This document shows positions 43,990 to 52,753 of a stretch of DNA of 64,000 nucleotides, piece after piece. The stretch covers positions 930,001 to 994,000 of the forward strand of contig NZ_NEVU01000002.1 of NCBI RefSeq assembly GCF_002261355.1. The letters run 5' to 3'. The translations under genes and the position numbers were made by a program. Source of the stretch: Bordetella genomosp. 12 (GTDB lineage Bacteria > Pseudomonadota > Gammaproteobacteria > Burkholderiales > Burkholderiaceae_B). The notes below the pieces were generated by a model, which saw only the letters and a program-made list of their open reading frames with translations, ran no database searches and was not told where the DNA came from. The first letter of the stretch is position 1; each line of letters starts with the position of its first letter.

Positions 43990-44652
43990 ATGATGAATTC
44001 ACAACTCGATCCGGCCCCGAAATCCCGGCGGCGCTTGCCCGCCGAGCTGCGCGTGAGCCAGATACTGGACGCCGCGCTGGCGGAGTTCTCGGCGCGCGGC
44101 TATGCGGCCACGCGGATGGACGACATTGCCCAGCGCGCGCAATTGTCCAAAGGCGGCTTGTATGTGCACTTCACGAGCAAGGAAGAGGTATTGTCGGCGT
44201 TGCTGGACCATTGGCTGCGGCCCATTGCCATCGACCCGCAAGCCATGCTGAGCGGCGTCAGGACACTGCGTGAGCTGGCCGAGCGTCTGGTCAGCCACAT
44301 CCACGCCGCGCTGGCGCAGCCGGCCTTGATGATCACCTTCCGCTTATTGATGGCCGAGGGCGCGCGTCTGCCGGATTTGATCGAACGCTGGGGGCGCGAT
44401 AGCCGCGCCCAGCAAGAGGCATTGGCCGAACTGATCGCGCTGGCGGCCGAACGCGGGCTGTGCCGGCCGCAGGCTGCGGCCCACGCCTGGTTGCTGCTGT
44501 CACCGGCGGTGCATGCGCTGGTGGCGGGTATCGTGTCGGGCCGCGAGGAGATCGCCCGCGACCGCCAGTGGCGCGCGGGCCATATCGAGATGTTGTGCGC
44601 CTTGCTCGCCCCGCCGGAACCGGCCGCCGCCCGCCTGCGATCCGCGGCCTAA
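43990..44652 (+). CDS. TetR/AcrR-family regulator
   Basis: A 220-residue TetR-family protein. The N-terminal helix-turn-helix is ILDAALAEFSARGYAATRMD followed by IAQRAQLSKGGLYVHFTSKE (about residues 20-65). The C-terminal ligand domain is of the kind found in efflux regulators. It is divergent from the phaC/exporter operon with a palindromic operator between, so it is the likely repressor of that operon and of itself. Its 3' end converges on ligD with six bases between the stops. Confidence 0.92.
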   Translation: MMNSQLDPAPKSRRRLPAELRVSQILDAALAEFSARGYAATRMDDIAQRAQLSKGGLYVHFTSKEEVLSALLDHWLRPIAIDPQAMLSGVRTLRELAERLVSHIHAALAQPALMITFRLLMAEGARLPDLIERWGRDSRAQQEALAELIALAAERGLCRPQAAAHAWLLLSPAVHALVAGIVSGREEIARDRQWRAGHIEMLCALLAPPEPAAARLRSAA

Positions 44653-44658
44653 CGCCGC

Positions 44659-47010
44659 TTAACGGTTCAAGCCCAGCCGGCCCAGCATGCGCGGGCCCAC
44701 CTGTCTGCGGCTGGTGGCGTAATCGGCCCAGGGGTTCGGGTTGTTCTCCACCCAGGCGCAAGCATTGCGCAGATTAAAGGCCGGTCCGCGCAGATCCTGG
44801 GCCGGATCGAGCATCTCCCAAGGCAGGGGCAGGGACACGGGCCCTCCCGGGCGGGCGCGCACGGAAAACGCCGCGACAGCGGTGGCGCCGTTGCCATTGC
44901 GCAGGTAGTCCACAAAGATGCGGCCGCGCCGTTTGGCCTTGGCCATATTGGCCACGAAGCGATCGGGCAGCAAACGCTCCAGCCTGTCGGCCAGGCCGTG
45001 CGCCAGCATCTTGACCTCGTCCCAGCCGGCCAGGGGCCTGAGCGGCGCCACGAGGTGCAGGCCCTTGCCGCCGGTGGATTTGAGAAACGGCACCAGACCG
45101 ACCTCCTGCATCAGCCCGCGCGCCAGTTGGGCGCCTTCGACGAGCGTGGCCCAGCTCACTCCTTCGCCCGGATCCAGGTCGAGGATGAGGCGGTCCGGGC
45201 AGTCGTTCTTGGGCGCGCGCGCGTTCCAGGTATGCAACTCGATGACCCCCCATTGCACCAAGGCAATCAAGCCTTCCAGGGTGTCGATCGTGAGATTGCC
45301 CTGCGGGTCGCGGCTGACTCCAGCCGGCAAGGGGGAGGTGATGTGCTTCTGAAAGAAGCCCTTGTGATCGACCCCTTCGGGATAGCGCAAGAGCGCCACC
45401 CGGCGTTTTTGCAGCTGCGGCAGGATACGCGGGCCGATAGCCTCGTAATAGCGCGCCAGCGTCAGCTTGCTGGTGTCGGGCTGGCGCAGCACGATGCGGG
45501 CCGGATGGCTGATGGTGATACGGCGGATCTGTTCCGGCATGGCAGGGGCCTCGGGGCGGACAGGGGGGGCGGGAGCCGGGTCATCGACCTGCGCGGCCGG
45601 TTTGTCGGCGCGCAGGCCGACGAAGGCGGCCTGACGCAAGCGGCCTTCGCGGGTCAGTCCCGCGTAGGTGACCTCGGCCACGAGTTCGGGCTGCAGCCAG
45701 GTCGCCCCTTTGGCGGCGGGCGGCAGATGCACGAAGGGGCTGCCGGGTTGCGTCAAGGCTTGCATGCGGTCCTTCAGGCGGCGCAGGGTGGCGGCGTCAA
45801 ACCCCGTGCCCGCGCGGCCGACGTATTCCAGGCGTTTGCCGCGCCGCAGCCCCAGCAGCAGGGCGCCGAAGTGTTCGCGCCCGCCGGCCGGCGGGGTATA
45901 TCCGCCGATGACGAACTCCTGGCGCGGGCGGCATTTGAGTTTGAGCCAATCCTGACCGCGGCCCGGCGCATAAGGGGCCTCGGCCCGCTTGGCGATCAGC
46001 CCCTCCAGCCCGAGGCGGCAGGCCTGGGCCCAGGCCTGGCCTGCCTGGGCCGCGTCGGCGACCTCGATACTTTGGGTCAGCATGAGCGGCGCGGGCGCCT
46101 GCTCCAGCAGTACCCTCAGCCAATGCTGGCGTTGCGACAGGCTCACCCCGCGCAAGTCGCGGCCTTCCCAGTAGGGTATGTCGAAGACCACGAAGCGCAA
46201 GGCCGAGGCGTCGCCGTCGAGCGCGTTCTGCAGCAACTGGAAGTCCGAAATGCCCTGGCGATTGAACACCACCACTTCGCCGTCCAGCCAGCCCTGGCCC
46301 AGCCGCATGGCGGCGATGGCATCGGCCAAGGCCTGCAGCCGGGCCGTCCAGTCCAGACCGTTGCGGCTGATGAAGCGCACCTTGCCGGCGCGCAGCGCGC
46401 ACGACATGCGGTAGCCGTCGTATTTCACCTCGTAGTTCCAGTGCGCGCCGGGCGGCGGCCGCTCGGCCAGCGTGGCCAGCGGCGGCGGCATGCGGCTGGG
46501 CATGGCGGCGGCTTTGCCGGGCAGGGTGTCCGGCCGCGGCCCAGCCGGCCGGTCCTGCAGTTTGCGCAGCAGCCATTGGTCTGCGCGGGTCTGAATGAGC
46601 GCCCATTCGCCCTGCAGGCGCTGGCCCTCGAGACGAAAGCGCAAATGCCCGCGCTTGAGCGCGCGTGCCGGGTCGCCGTCCATCTGCCAATGGCCGCTAT
46701 CCCAGATGTCGACGTGGCCCGCGCCGTAGTGGCCGGCGGGGATGTCGCCGGCGAACTGCGCATACTCCAGCGGGTGATCTTCCACCCGCACGGCCAGCCG
46801 TTTGATCGCGGGGTCCGTCGACGGCGCCTTGGGCACGGCCCAACTGACCAGCACGCCGCCTATCTGCAGCCGGAAATCGTAATGCAGGCGCCGCGCCGCG
46901 TGCTTTTGCACGACAAAGACGGCGGCGTCTTGCGCACGGATCTCGCCCCTGGGCTCGGGGCTGGCCGAAAAGTCGCGCTTGGCGCGATAGGCCTGCAGCT
47001 TGCCGGCCAT
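44659..47010 (-). CDS. ligD: Three-domain DNA ligase D
   Basis: A 783-residue NHEJ ligase with domains in the order phosphoesterase-ligase-polymerase. The phosphoesterase (about 1-150) has ARRLHYDFRLQIGGVLVSWA. The ATP-dependent ligase has NYEVKYDGYRMSCAL with the adenylated lysine near 193 and EGLIAKRAEAPYAPGRGQDW. The primase-like polymerase (about 500-780) has RLILDLDPGEGVSWATL and LKSTGGKGLHLVAPL. It starts one base after the ku stop and works with Ku on double-strand breaks. Confidence 0.95.
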   Translation of the reverse strand: MAGKLQAYRAKRDFSASPEPRGEIRAQDAAVFVVQKHAARRLHYDFRLQIGGVLVSWAVPKAPSTDPAIKRLAVRVEDHPLEYAQFAGDIPAGHYGAGHVDIWDSGHWQMDGDPARALKRGHLRFRLEGQRLQGEWALIQTRADQWLLRKLQDRPAGPRPDTLPGKAAAMPSRMPPPLATLAERPPPGAHWNYEVKYDGYRMSCALRAGKVRFISRNGLDWTARLQALADAIAAMRLGQGWLDGEVVVFNRQGISDFQLLQNALDGDASALRFVVFDIPYWEGRDLRGVSLSQRQHWLRVLLEQAPAPLMLTQSIEVADAAQAGQAWAQACRLGLEGLIAKRAEAPYAPGRGQDWLKLKCRPRQEFVIGGYTPPAGGREHFGALLLGLRRGKRLEYVGRAGTGFDAATLRRLKDRMQALTQPGSPFVHLPPAAKGATWLQPELVAEVTYAGLTREGRLRQAAFVGLRADKPAAQVDDPAPAPPVRPEAPAMPEQIRRITISHPARIVLRQPDTSKLTLARYYEAIGPRILPQLQKRRVALLRYPEGVDHKGFFQKHITSPLPAGVSRDPQGNLTIDTLEGLIALVQWGVIELHTWNARAPKNDCPDRLILDLDPGEGVSWATLVEGAQLARGLMQEVGLVPFLKSTGGKGLHLVAPLRPLAGWDEVKMLAHGLADRLERLLPDRFVANMAKAKRRGRIFVDYLRNGNGATAVAAFSVRARPGGPVSLPLPWEMLDPAQDLRGPAFNLRNACAWVENNPNPWADYATSRRQVGPRMLGRLGLNR

Positions 47011-47011
47011 C

Positions 47012-47962
47012 TCAGGCCGCCTTGCGCCGGCTCGATCGGGAGGCTGTGCGCGTTGACGCGCTGGTTTTGGCCGCTTTCTTGACCGTCTTTTTCGCCGCTT
47101 TCTTGGCGGTTTTCCTGGCCGCCGATTTGGCCGGCGGGCTAGCCTTGGCCGGGGCTTTGCGCGCCGCGGCGGGTGTGCGCCGGCCCTGGTCGATGCTTTG
47201 TTTGAGCATGGCCATCAGATCCAGCACCTTGGCCGAACCCGGCGCGGCGGCCGGTTCATCGGCCTGGCTCAGGCTATGCGTCTTGCCCGCCTTGACCTTG
47301 GCGCGGATCACCGCCAGCAGGTCTTCGCGATAGCCATCGCGGTACTGCTGCGGATCCCAGTCCAGCCCCATCTCGTCGATCAGGCGCAAGGCCATCTCTG
47401 TTTCGCGCGCGGTGGCGCGCTTGGCGGGCAGTTCCATGTCAGGCGCCTCGCGGATCTCGTCCGCATAGCGCATGGTCACCATCATCAAGGCGTCGCCTTG
47501 CGGCAGCAGCGCGGCCAGATGCTGACGGGTGTGCAACACGACTTGCGCCAACGCCAGACGGCCGCTTTTGCGCAACGCGTCGCGCAGCAGCACATAGCCC
47601 GGCCCGCCGCGCTTGTCAGGCTCCAGGTAATAAGGCGTGTCGTAGAAGTACAGCGGGACCTCGGCGGCCTTGACGAAGCCCAGGATCTCTATGGTCTGCG
47701 TGGCAACGTCATTGGCGCGCCGGAAATCGTCGTCGCTGAGATAGACATAATCGCCTTTCTCGTACTCGTAGCCGCGCACGATGTGCTCGGCGGAGATGGC
47801 TTTGCCGGTGCGTTTATTGATGCGCTGATAGCCGACCGGCGCGTCATCGCGCTTGTCGATCCAGTCGAAATCCAGCCGTGCCGATTGGATAGCCGGATGC
47901 ACGGCCACGGGGATATGCACCAAACCAAAGCTGATCGCACCTTTCCAGAGGGTTCTCGCCAT
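47012..47962 (-). CDS. ku: Ku protein (non-homologous end joining)
   Basis: A 316-residue bacterial Ku. MARTLWKGAISFGLVHIPVA is the hallmark N-terminus. The bridge region has YVYLSDDDFRRAN and YFYDTPYYLEPDKRG. The C-terminal tail (about 255-316) is a Lys/Ala/Ser low-complexity segment with KKAAKKTVKKAAK-like repeats, as in Ku proteins with DNA-binding extensions. It binds broken ends and recruits LigD, encoded next in the same transcript. The start at 47962 is chosen over a longer upstream frame. Confidence 0.95.
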   Translation of the reverse strand: MARTLWKGAISFGLVHIPVAVHPAIQSARLDFDWIDKRDDAPVGYQRINKRTGKAISAEHIVRGYEYEKGDYVYLSDDDFRRANDVATQTIEILGFVKAAEVPLYFYDTPYYLEPDKRGGPGYVLLRDALRKSGRLALAQVVLHTRQHLAALLPQGDALMMVTMRYADEIREAPDMELPAKRATARETEMALRLIDEMGLDWDPQQYRDGYREDLLAVIRAKVKAGKTHSLSQADEPAAAPGSAKVLDLMAMLKQSIDQGRRTPAAARKAPAKASPPAKSAARKTAKKAAKKTVKKAAKTSASTRTASRSSRRKAA

Positions 47963-48219
47963 GTCGGGCTCCTGAGCGCTTGCCAGCGTCCACCATACGC
48001 GGCCCATGGCGGGCGCGTCCAGAAACCTGGCTAAATTGGGGGCTTCAGGGTGACAGCGCGGCGATTTCGGGTAAAAAGGAAGCGTCAGGGTATTGTCAGC
48101 CGGCCATCCGGCAAGCGGGCCGCCATTGCCAATCCGGCCGGGCCGCGTCATGCTGCCAATACGCTGAGCGGTTCTGAATGGCCGGCGCCCGTCGGGGGCG
48201 CCCACAAACAGGAGCAGTC

Positions 48220-48531
48220 ATGAATACCCGTGCCGACAATCCGGTGGCGTTTGGCCGCCTTCCCGCCGATATCGATGCCCGAGGAGGCGATCGACAGGCC
48301 GAAGCCGTGGCGGCACCCGATAATCCGGCAGGGCAGGTAAGCATCAACGCCAAAGTGCTGCCGCCGACCAGCCTGGTCGATGTCCCTAATTTTCCGCCCA
48401 AAGTCCCGCGTGACGGCAACGAAGCGCTGGCCGAACGCCTGCCTGCGATGGACGAGCAGACCGAATCCAACTGGGCTGACGGCAGCCAGCCGCAACCTCG
48501 CGCCAAGAACGCGCGCTCATCGCTGTTCTGA
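48220..48531 (+). CDS. Hypothetical small acidic protein
   Basis: A 103-residue protein that I do not recognise. It starts MNTRADNPVAFGRLPADIDA, is polar with no signal peptide or membrane helix, and is rich in Ala, Pro, Asp and Asn. VLPPTSLVDVPNFPPKVPRD suggests extended structure. AGGAGC seven bases before the ATG and consistent GC3 bias support real translation. It is divergent from ku and could share a regulatory region with it. Confidence 0.6.
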   Translation: MNTRADNPVAFGRLPADIDARGGDRQAEAVAAPDNPAGQVSINAKVLPPTSLVDVPNFPPKVPRDGNEALAERLPAMDEQTESNWADGSQPQPRAKNARSSLF

Positions 48532-48637
48532 GCCGCGCTGGCGGCAAGCCCCCGGCTTCGGGCGTGCGCGCTCGGCCGTGGCCGGCTCTGCAGACGCGGC
48601 GTCCGATGCCGACAGGCAAGCCCAGACCGGAGGCCTC

Positions 48638-48763
48638 ATGTTTTCACGCCCCTGCCATACCCCCTTGAAGCCGACGCCGCAGCAACCGCGTCCCGAGCCG
48701 GGTGATATCCCGGTCGACCCGGACAGCGACATGCCCCGGCGCGACAGCCCCCTGACCGGGTGA
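48638..48763 (+). CDS. Hypothetical 41-residue protein
   Basis: A very short frame, starting MFSRPCHTPLKPTPQQPRPE and ending in a charged, Pro/Asp-rich segment. CGGAGG just before the ATG is a strong ribosome binding site. No domain is recognised and it appears unstructured. It lies between the other hypothetical gene and the LexA-controlled nuclease. A chance frame is possible at this length. Confidence 0.45.
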   Translation: MFSRPCHTPLKPTPQQPRPEPGDIPVDPDSDMPRRDSPLTG

Positions 48764-48781
48764 GCGCGCGGCTGTTATGAT
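48752..48781 (+). promoter_or_regulatory. Candidate promoter of the FAN1-like/helicase operon
   Basis: CTGACC at 48752-48757 and TATGAT at 48776-48781 are separated by 18 bases. Transcription would begin near 48788, inside the LexA box at 48786-48801, which is the geometry expected for SOS repression. Confidence 0.5.
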
Positions 48782-48785
48782 GCTG

Positions 48786-48801
48786 CTGTATATTCATACA
48801 G
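48786..48801. promoter_or_regulatory. LexA (SOS) box
   Basis: CTGT-ATATTCAT-ACAG is a perfect match to the CTGT-N8-ACAG LexA consensus with the usual AT-rich centre. It ends 15 bases before the ATG of the FAN1-like gene and overlaps the inferred transcription start. It implies induction of the nuclease-helicase operon by DNA damage. Confidence 0.8.
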
Positions 48802-48816
48802 TCATCTGCCGCTTCG

Positions 48817-50433
48817 ATGTTGCCTGCGCATCGCTATTACTACCTGCACAACTTCCAACGCGCGCTGGCCTGGATCGCAGCGCGCTACGACGACCTGCTC
48901 GATGACGCCGAGCGCGGCTTCATCGCCCGCTTTGCTGAGCTGCCCCAGCCCGCGCAGGCCTTGCTCGTGCGCCTGCTCACGCGCAAAGGGGATGTCTTTC
49001 GCAGCGCCAAGCTGGCGTACGAGGAAATCGGCGACATTCCGGCCGCGGCGGCACCCTTGCTGGCGCTGGGGTGGCTGGCGGCCGATCCTGATCTCACCAC
49101 CGAAGACCTGGGGCGGCTCTACACCAAGGCCGAGCTGGCCACCTTGGCAGGGGTCAAACCCGGTGTGCGCAAAGAGGCCATGCTGCAGGCGCTGCAAGGC
49201 GCCGGGCCACGGCCGCACCGCCAGTGGTGGCCGCAGGCGCAGGAGGCCGTCTGGCAGGTGCGCGTGGCAGAGATCTGCCAGCGTCTGCGCCTCCTGTTTT
49301 TTGGCAATCTGCGCCAGCAATGGGACGAACTGGTTCTGACCGACCTGGGCATCTATCAATACGAAAGCGTCGATTTTTCGCACGATTCGCGGGCTTTCCG
49401 GCAACGCACGGATGTGGAGGATTATCTGCGCCTGCATGCCTGGCGCGAGCAACTCGAGGCCAGCGGGCCGCAAGCCGATTTACTCCACGCCGTGTCCGCG
49501 GCGGCCAGCTCCAATCCCTGGTTGATGGCCCGGCGCGCGAAGCTGCTCATGCGCATCGGCCAGGCGTGTGAGCGCCTGCGAGACTGGCCGCAGGCCGAGG
49601 CCGCCTACGCCGCCAGCCCATACCGGGGCGCGCGCCATCGCTTGATGCGTGTCTTGGAGCAACAGGGCCGTTTTGAGCAGGCCCACGCCTTGGCGCTCGC
49701 CGCGGCGGCGCAGCCCGAAGACGAAGGCGAAGGCCAGCGCGTGGCGCGCATGCTGCCGCGTTTGCGCCGCCAACTGGGTCTGGCCGCGCAGCGCAAAGCG
49801 CCCGAGCCCGGGATCATCGAGCAAGCCCTGTGCCTGACGTCGTCTACGGAAGGTGCTGCGGTCGAAGTCCTGGCGCGCGATCACTACGCCCGCCAGGGCG
49901 GCAGCGTTCACTATGTCGAAAGCGGCCTGATCAACGGCTTGTTTGGCCTGTTGTGCTGGGAGGCTATTTTCGCGCCCCTGCCGGGCGCTTTCTTCCATCC
50001 CTATCAGCGCGGGCCGGCCGATCTGGCCGCGCCGGATTTCGTGGCGCGCCGGGCCAGCCTGTTCGAGGCCTGTCTGGCGCGTCTGGACGACGGCAGCTAT
50101 GCCGCAAGGATCCGCGAACGCTATCAGGCCAAAGCAGGCATACAGGCGCCTTTCGTCCATTGGGGCATGTTGCAGCCAGCGCTTCTGGACGAGGCGCTGG
50201 CCTGTCTGCCCGCGGCAGACTTGCGGCGTCTGTTCGAGCGCCTGCTGGCCGATCTGGGCGCGCACCGCAGCGGCTTGCCCGACCTTATCCGCTTCGGCCC
50301 TCAGCCGGGCCAGTATGAGTTGATCGAGGTAAAGGGGCCGGGCGACCGGCTGCAAGACAATCAGATCGCCTGGCTGCGCTACTGCGCCCGCCATGGCATC
50401 CCGGCCCGCGTGTGCTATGTGAGCTGGTCATGA
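48817..50433 (+). CDS. FAN1-like VRR-NUC domain nuclease
   Basis: A 538-residue protein of the FAN1 family. The N-terminus HRYYYLHNFQRALAWIAARY and RKGDVFRSAKLAYEEIGD match the FAN1 SAP/HTH region. The C-terminal VRR-NUC nuclease (about 430-538) has the PD-(D/E)xK core GLPDLIRFGP, YELIEVKGPGDRLQDNQ. Eukaryotic and bacterial FAN1 cut 5' flaps and crosslinked DNA. It sits behind a LexA box and overlaps the helicase gene by four bases, so the two proteins are likely to act together. Confidence 0.88.
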   Translation: MLPAHRYYYLHNFQRALAWIAARYDDLLDDAERGFIARFAELPQPAQALLVRLLTRKGDVFRSAKLAYEEIGDIPAAAAPLLALGWLAADPDLTTEDLGRLYTKAELATLAGVKPGVRKEAMLQALQGAGPRPHRQWWPQAQEAVWQVRVAEICQRLRLLFFGNLRQQWDELVLTDLGIYQYESVDFSHDSRAFRQRTDVEDYLRLHAWREQLEASGPQADLLHAVSAAASSNPWLMARRAKLLMRIGQACERLRDWPQAEAAYAASPYRGARHRLMRVLEQQGRFEQAHALALAAAAQPEDEGEGQRVARMLPRLRRQLGLAAQRKAPEPGIIEQALCLTSSTEGAAVEVLARDHYARQGGSVHYVESGLINGLFGLLCWEAIFAPLPGAFFHPYQRGPADLAAPDFVARRASLFEACLARLDDGSYAARIRERYQAKAGIQAPFVHWGMLQPALLDEALACLPAADLRRLFERLLADLGAHRSGLPDLIRFGPQPGQYELIEVKGPGDRLQDNQIAWLRYCARHGIPARVCYVSWS

Positions 50434-52667
50434 AGCTCATGGTGGCGGTGCGCACCTTGTGCGAGTTCAGCGCCCGCAGCGGCGATCTGGACCTGCGCTT
50501 TACCCCCGCGCCCAGTGCGCAGGAGGGCATGGCCGGGCACGCGGCCATCGCCGAGCGGCGTGGCGACGGCTACGAAAACGAAGTCTCGCTCTCGGCCGAG
50601 CATGGCGCGCTCACCGTGCGCGGGCGCGCCGACGGCTTCGATGCCCGCCTAACGCAGCTCGAAGAAATCAAGACGTATCGGGGCGATCTGGCCGCCATGG
50701 GCGCCAACCAGCGCGCCCTGCATTGGGCCCAGGCCCGTATCTACGGGCACATGATGTGCCAGGCGCGCGGATTGCCGGGGCTGACGCTGGCGCTCGTCTA
50801 CGTGGATATCCAGACGCTGGCCGAAACCGTCCTGACCGAATGGCAGGAGGCGTCGGCGCTGGCGGCGCACTTCGCCCAGGCTTGCGAGCGCTACGTGCAG
50901 TGGGCGCAACGCCAGGCGCAACACCGCCGCGCCCGGGATGCCGCCTTGCAGGCCATGCGCTTCCCGCACGGGACCTTCCGGCCCGGGCAGCGCGAGCTCG
51001 CGGTAGCGGTATTCCGCGCCGCGCGCGACGGCCGCGCCTTGCTGGCCCAGGCCCCGACGGGGATAGGCAAGACCTTGGGCGTGCTCTTTCCGGCGTTAAA
51101 GGCCTGCGCGGCGCAAGGCCTGGATAAAGTTTTTTTCCTGACCGCCAAGCGGTCCGGAAGGGGCTTGGCGCTGGGTGCGCTGGCGCAACTGCCGCCCGGG
51201 CTGCGCACGGTCGAATTGCTGGCGCGCGATGCGGCCTGCCTGCATCCGGACAAGCATTGCCATGGCGAATCCTGCCCCCTGGCTCGCGGTTTCTACGACC
51301 GCCTTGCCGCCGCGCGCGATCAGCTCGAGGCCGGGGGGGATTATTCGCAACCGGCGCTGACCCGCGCCGCGCGCGAGCACCAGCTTTGCCCCTACTTCCT
51401 CAATCAGGAGATGCTGCGCTGGGCCGATGTGGTCATCGGCGATTACAACTACTACTACGACGCCAACGGCTTGCTCTATATGTTGACCCAGGCCTGCCAA
51501 TGGCGGGTCGCCGTGCTGGTCGATGAAGCGCACAACCTGGTCGAGCGCGCGCGCGCCATGTATAGCGCTCAACTGCGCCAGACGGCGCTGATTGCCGCGC
51601 GCCGGGCCGCGCCCAAGACCTTGCGCGCGCCCCTCGATGGCCTCAAGCGTTCCTGGAAGTCCCTGGCGGGCAAGGCCGAGGCCGAGTATTCGGTCTATGG
51701 CGACGTGCCACCGGGGCCTTTGGCGGCGCTGCAGAAACTGGTGCAGGCTGTCAGCGACCATCAGGCGCAGACAGCGCAGGCCTTGCCGGCCGACGACGCT
51801 TTGCTCGCCTTTTACTTTGACGCCCTGCGTTTCACGCGGCTGGCCGAACAGTTCGGCGATCACAGCCTGGTCGACCTGCAGCGCCAGGGCGAGGACAGCG
51901 AGCTGGGCTTGCGCAATGTGGTGCCAGCCAGTTTCCTGGCGGCGCGCCATGCCGGCGCGCACTGCACGGTGATGTTCTCCGGCACGATGGGCCCGCAGCG
52001 CTTCTACCGCGAGATGCTGGGTTTGCCTGCCGCCACCGGCTGGCTCGATGTGGCCGGGCCCTTTCGTGCCGAGCAACTGGCCGTGACGGTGGCCGGCCAT
52101 GTGTCGACGCGGCTGCACGATCGTCCGAAATCGGTCGAACCCATCGGCGCCATCATTGCCCGCCAGTATGCCGAACACCCCGGCAACTACCTGGCTTTCC
52201 TGAGCAGTTTCGACTATGCCAGCCAGGTCCAGGCCTGGCTGGCGCGCCATCATCCGGGGCTGCCCGTCTGGACCCAGACGCCGGGCATGGGCGAGCACGA
52301 GCGCGACGCCTTTCTGGCGCATTTCGTCGCGGGCGGGCGAGGGGTCGGCTTCGCGGTGCTGGGCGGCGCCTTTTCCGAGGGGGTGGACCTGCCGGGGGAG
52401 CGCCTGGTCGGGGCCTTTATCGCCACCTTGGGTCTGCCCCAGCGCAATCCGCTCAATGAGGCAATGAAGCAGGTGATGGCGCGGCGCTTCGGCGCCGAGC
52501 ACGCTTATGACTACACCTATCTCTATCCCGGCATGCGCAAAGTCGTGCAGGCTGCCGGCCGCGTCATTCGGGACGAGGCCGATCGGGGCAGCGTGCATCT
52601 GATCGACGATCGGTACCGCTGGGCCCGGGTGCGCCGGCTGCTGCCGCAATGGTGGGACTTGCCCTGA
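50430..52667 (+). CDS. XPD/DinG-type Fe-S helicase with N-terminal Cas4/RecB-like nuclease domain
   Basis: A 745-residue superfamily 2 helicase. The first 170 residues form a PD-(D/E)xK nuclease domain: VRGRADGFDARLTQLEEIKT supplies Asp and Glu-x-Lys, and the QARIYGHMM segment the Gln-x-x-x-Tyr helix. The helicase has Walker A AQAPTGIGKTLGVLFP and the DEAH box VLVDEAHNL. Four Fe-S cysteines lie between these motifs (CLHPDKHCHGESC and QLCPYF). Motif VI is GRVIRDEADRGSVHLIDDRY. The ATG at 50430 overlaps the FAN1-like stop. It resembles FANCJ/XPD helicases of crosslink repair. Confidence 0.9.
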   Translation: MKLMVAVRTLCEFSARSGDLDLRFTPAPSAQEGMAGHAAIAERRGDGYENEVSLSAEHGALTVRGRADGFDARLTQLEEIKTYRGDLAAMGANQRALHWAQARIYGHMMCQARGLPGLTLALVYVDIQTLAETVLTEWQEASALAAHFAQACERYVQWAQRQAQHRRARDAALQAMRFPHGTFRPGQRELAVAVFRAARDGRALLAQAPTGIGKTLGVLFPALKACAAQGLDKVFFLTAKRSGRGLALGALAQLPPGLRTVELLARDAACLHPDKHCHGESCPLARGFYDRLAAARDQLEAGGDYSQPALTRAAREHQLCPYFLNQEMLRWADVVIGDYNYYYDANGLLYMLTQACQWRVAVLVDEAHNLVERARAMYSAQLRQTALIAARRAAPKTLRAPLDGLKRSWKSLAGKAEAEYSVYGDVPPGPLAALQKLVQAVSDHQAQTAQALPADDALLAFYFDALRFTRLAEQFGDHSLVDLQRQGEDSELGLRNVVPASFLAARHAGAHCTVMFSGTMGPQRFYREMLGLPAATGWLDVAGPFRAEQLAVTVAGHVSTRLHDRPKSVEPIGAIIARQYAEHPGNYLAFLSSFDYASQVQAWLARHHPGLPVWTQTPGMGEHERDAFLAHFVAGGRGVGFAVLGGAFSEGVDLPGERLVGAFIATLGLPQRNPLNEAMKQVMARRFGAEHAYDYTYLYPGMRKVVQAAGRVIRDEADRGSVHLIDDRYRWARVRRLLPQWWDLP

Positions 52668-52753
52668 GGGGGCAGGCGGCGATGTCGTGTACGCTGTATT
52701 GTGCGCCGGCCGAATGGCCAGCCCTGTCCATCCCCGCACGAGAGAATCCTGCC

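Noticed and set aside
44998-47082. A long open frame (694 codons) on the plus strand opposite ligD
   Set aside because: GC-rich coding sequence leaves few stops in antisense frames. The minus-strand LigD has clear domains and motifs, while the antisense translation has none.
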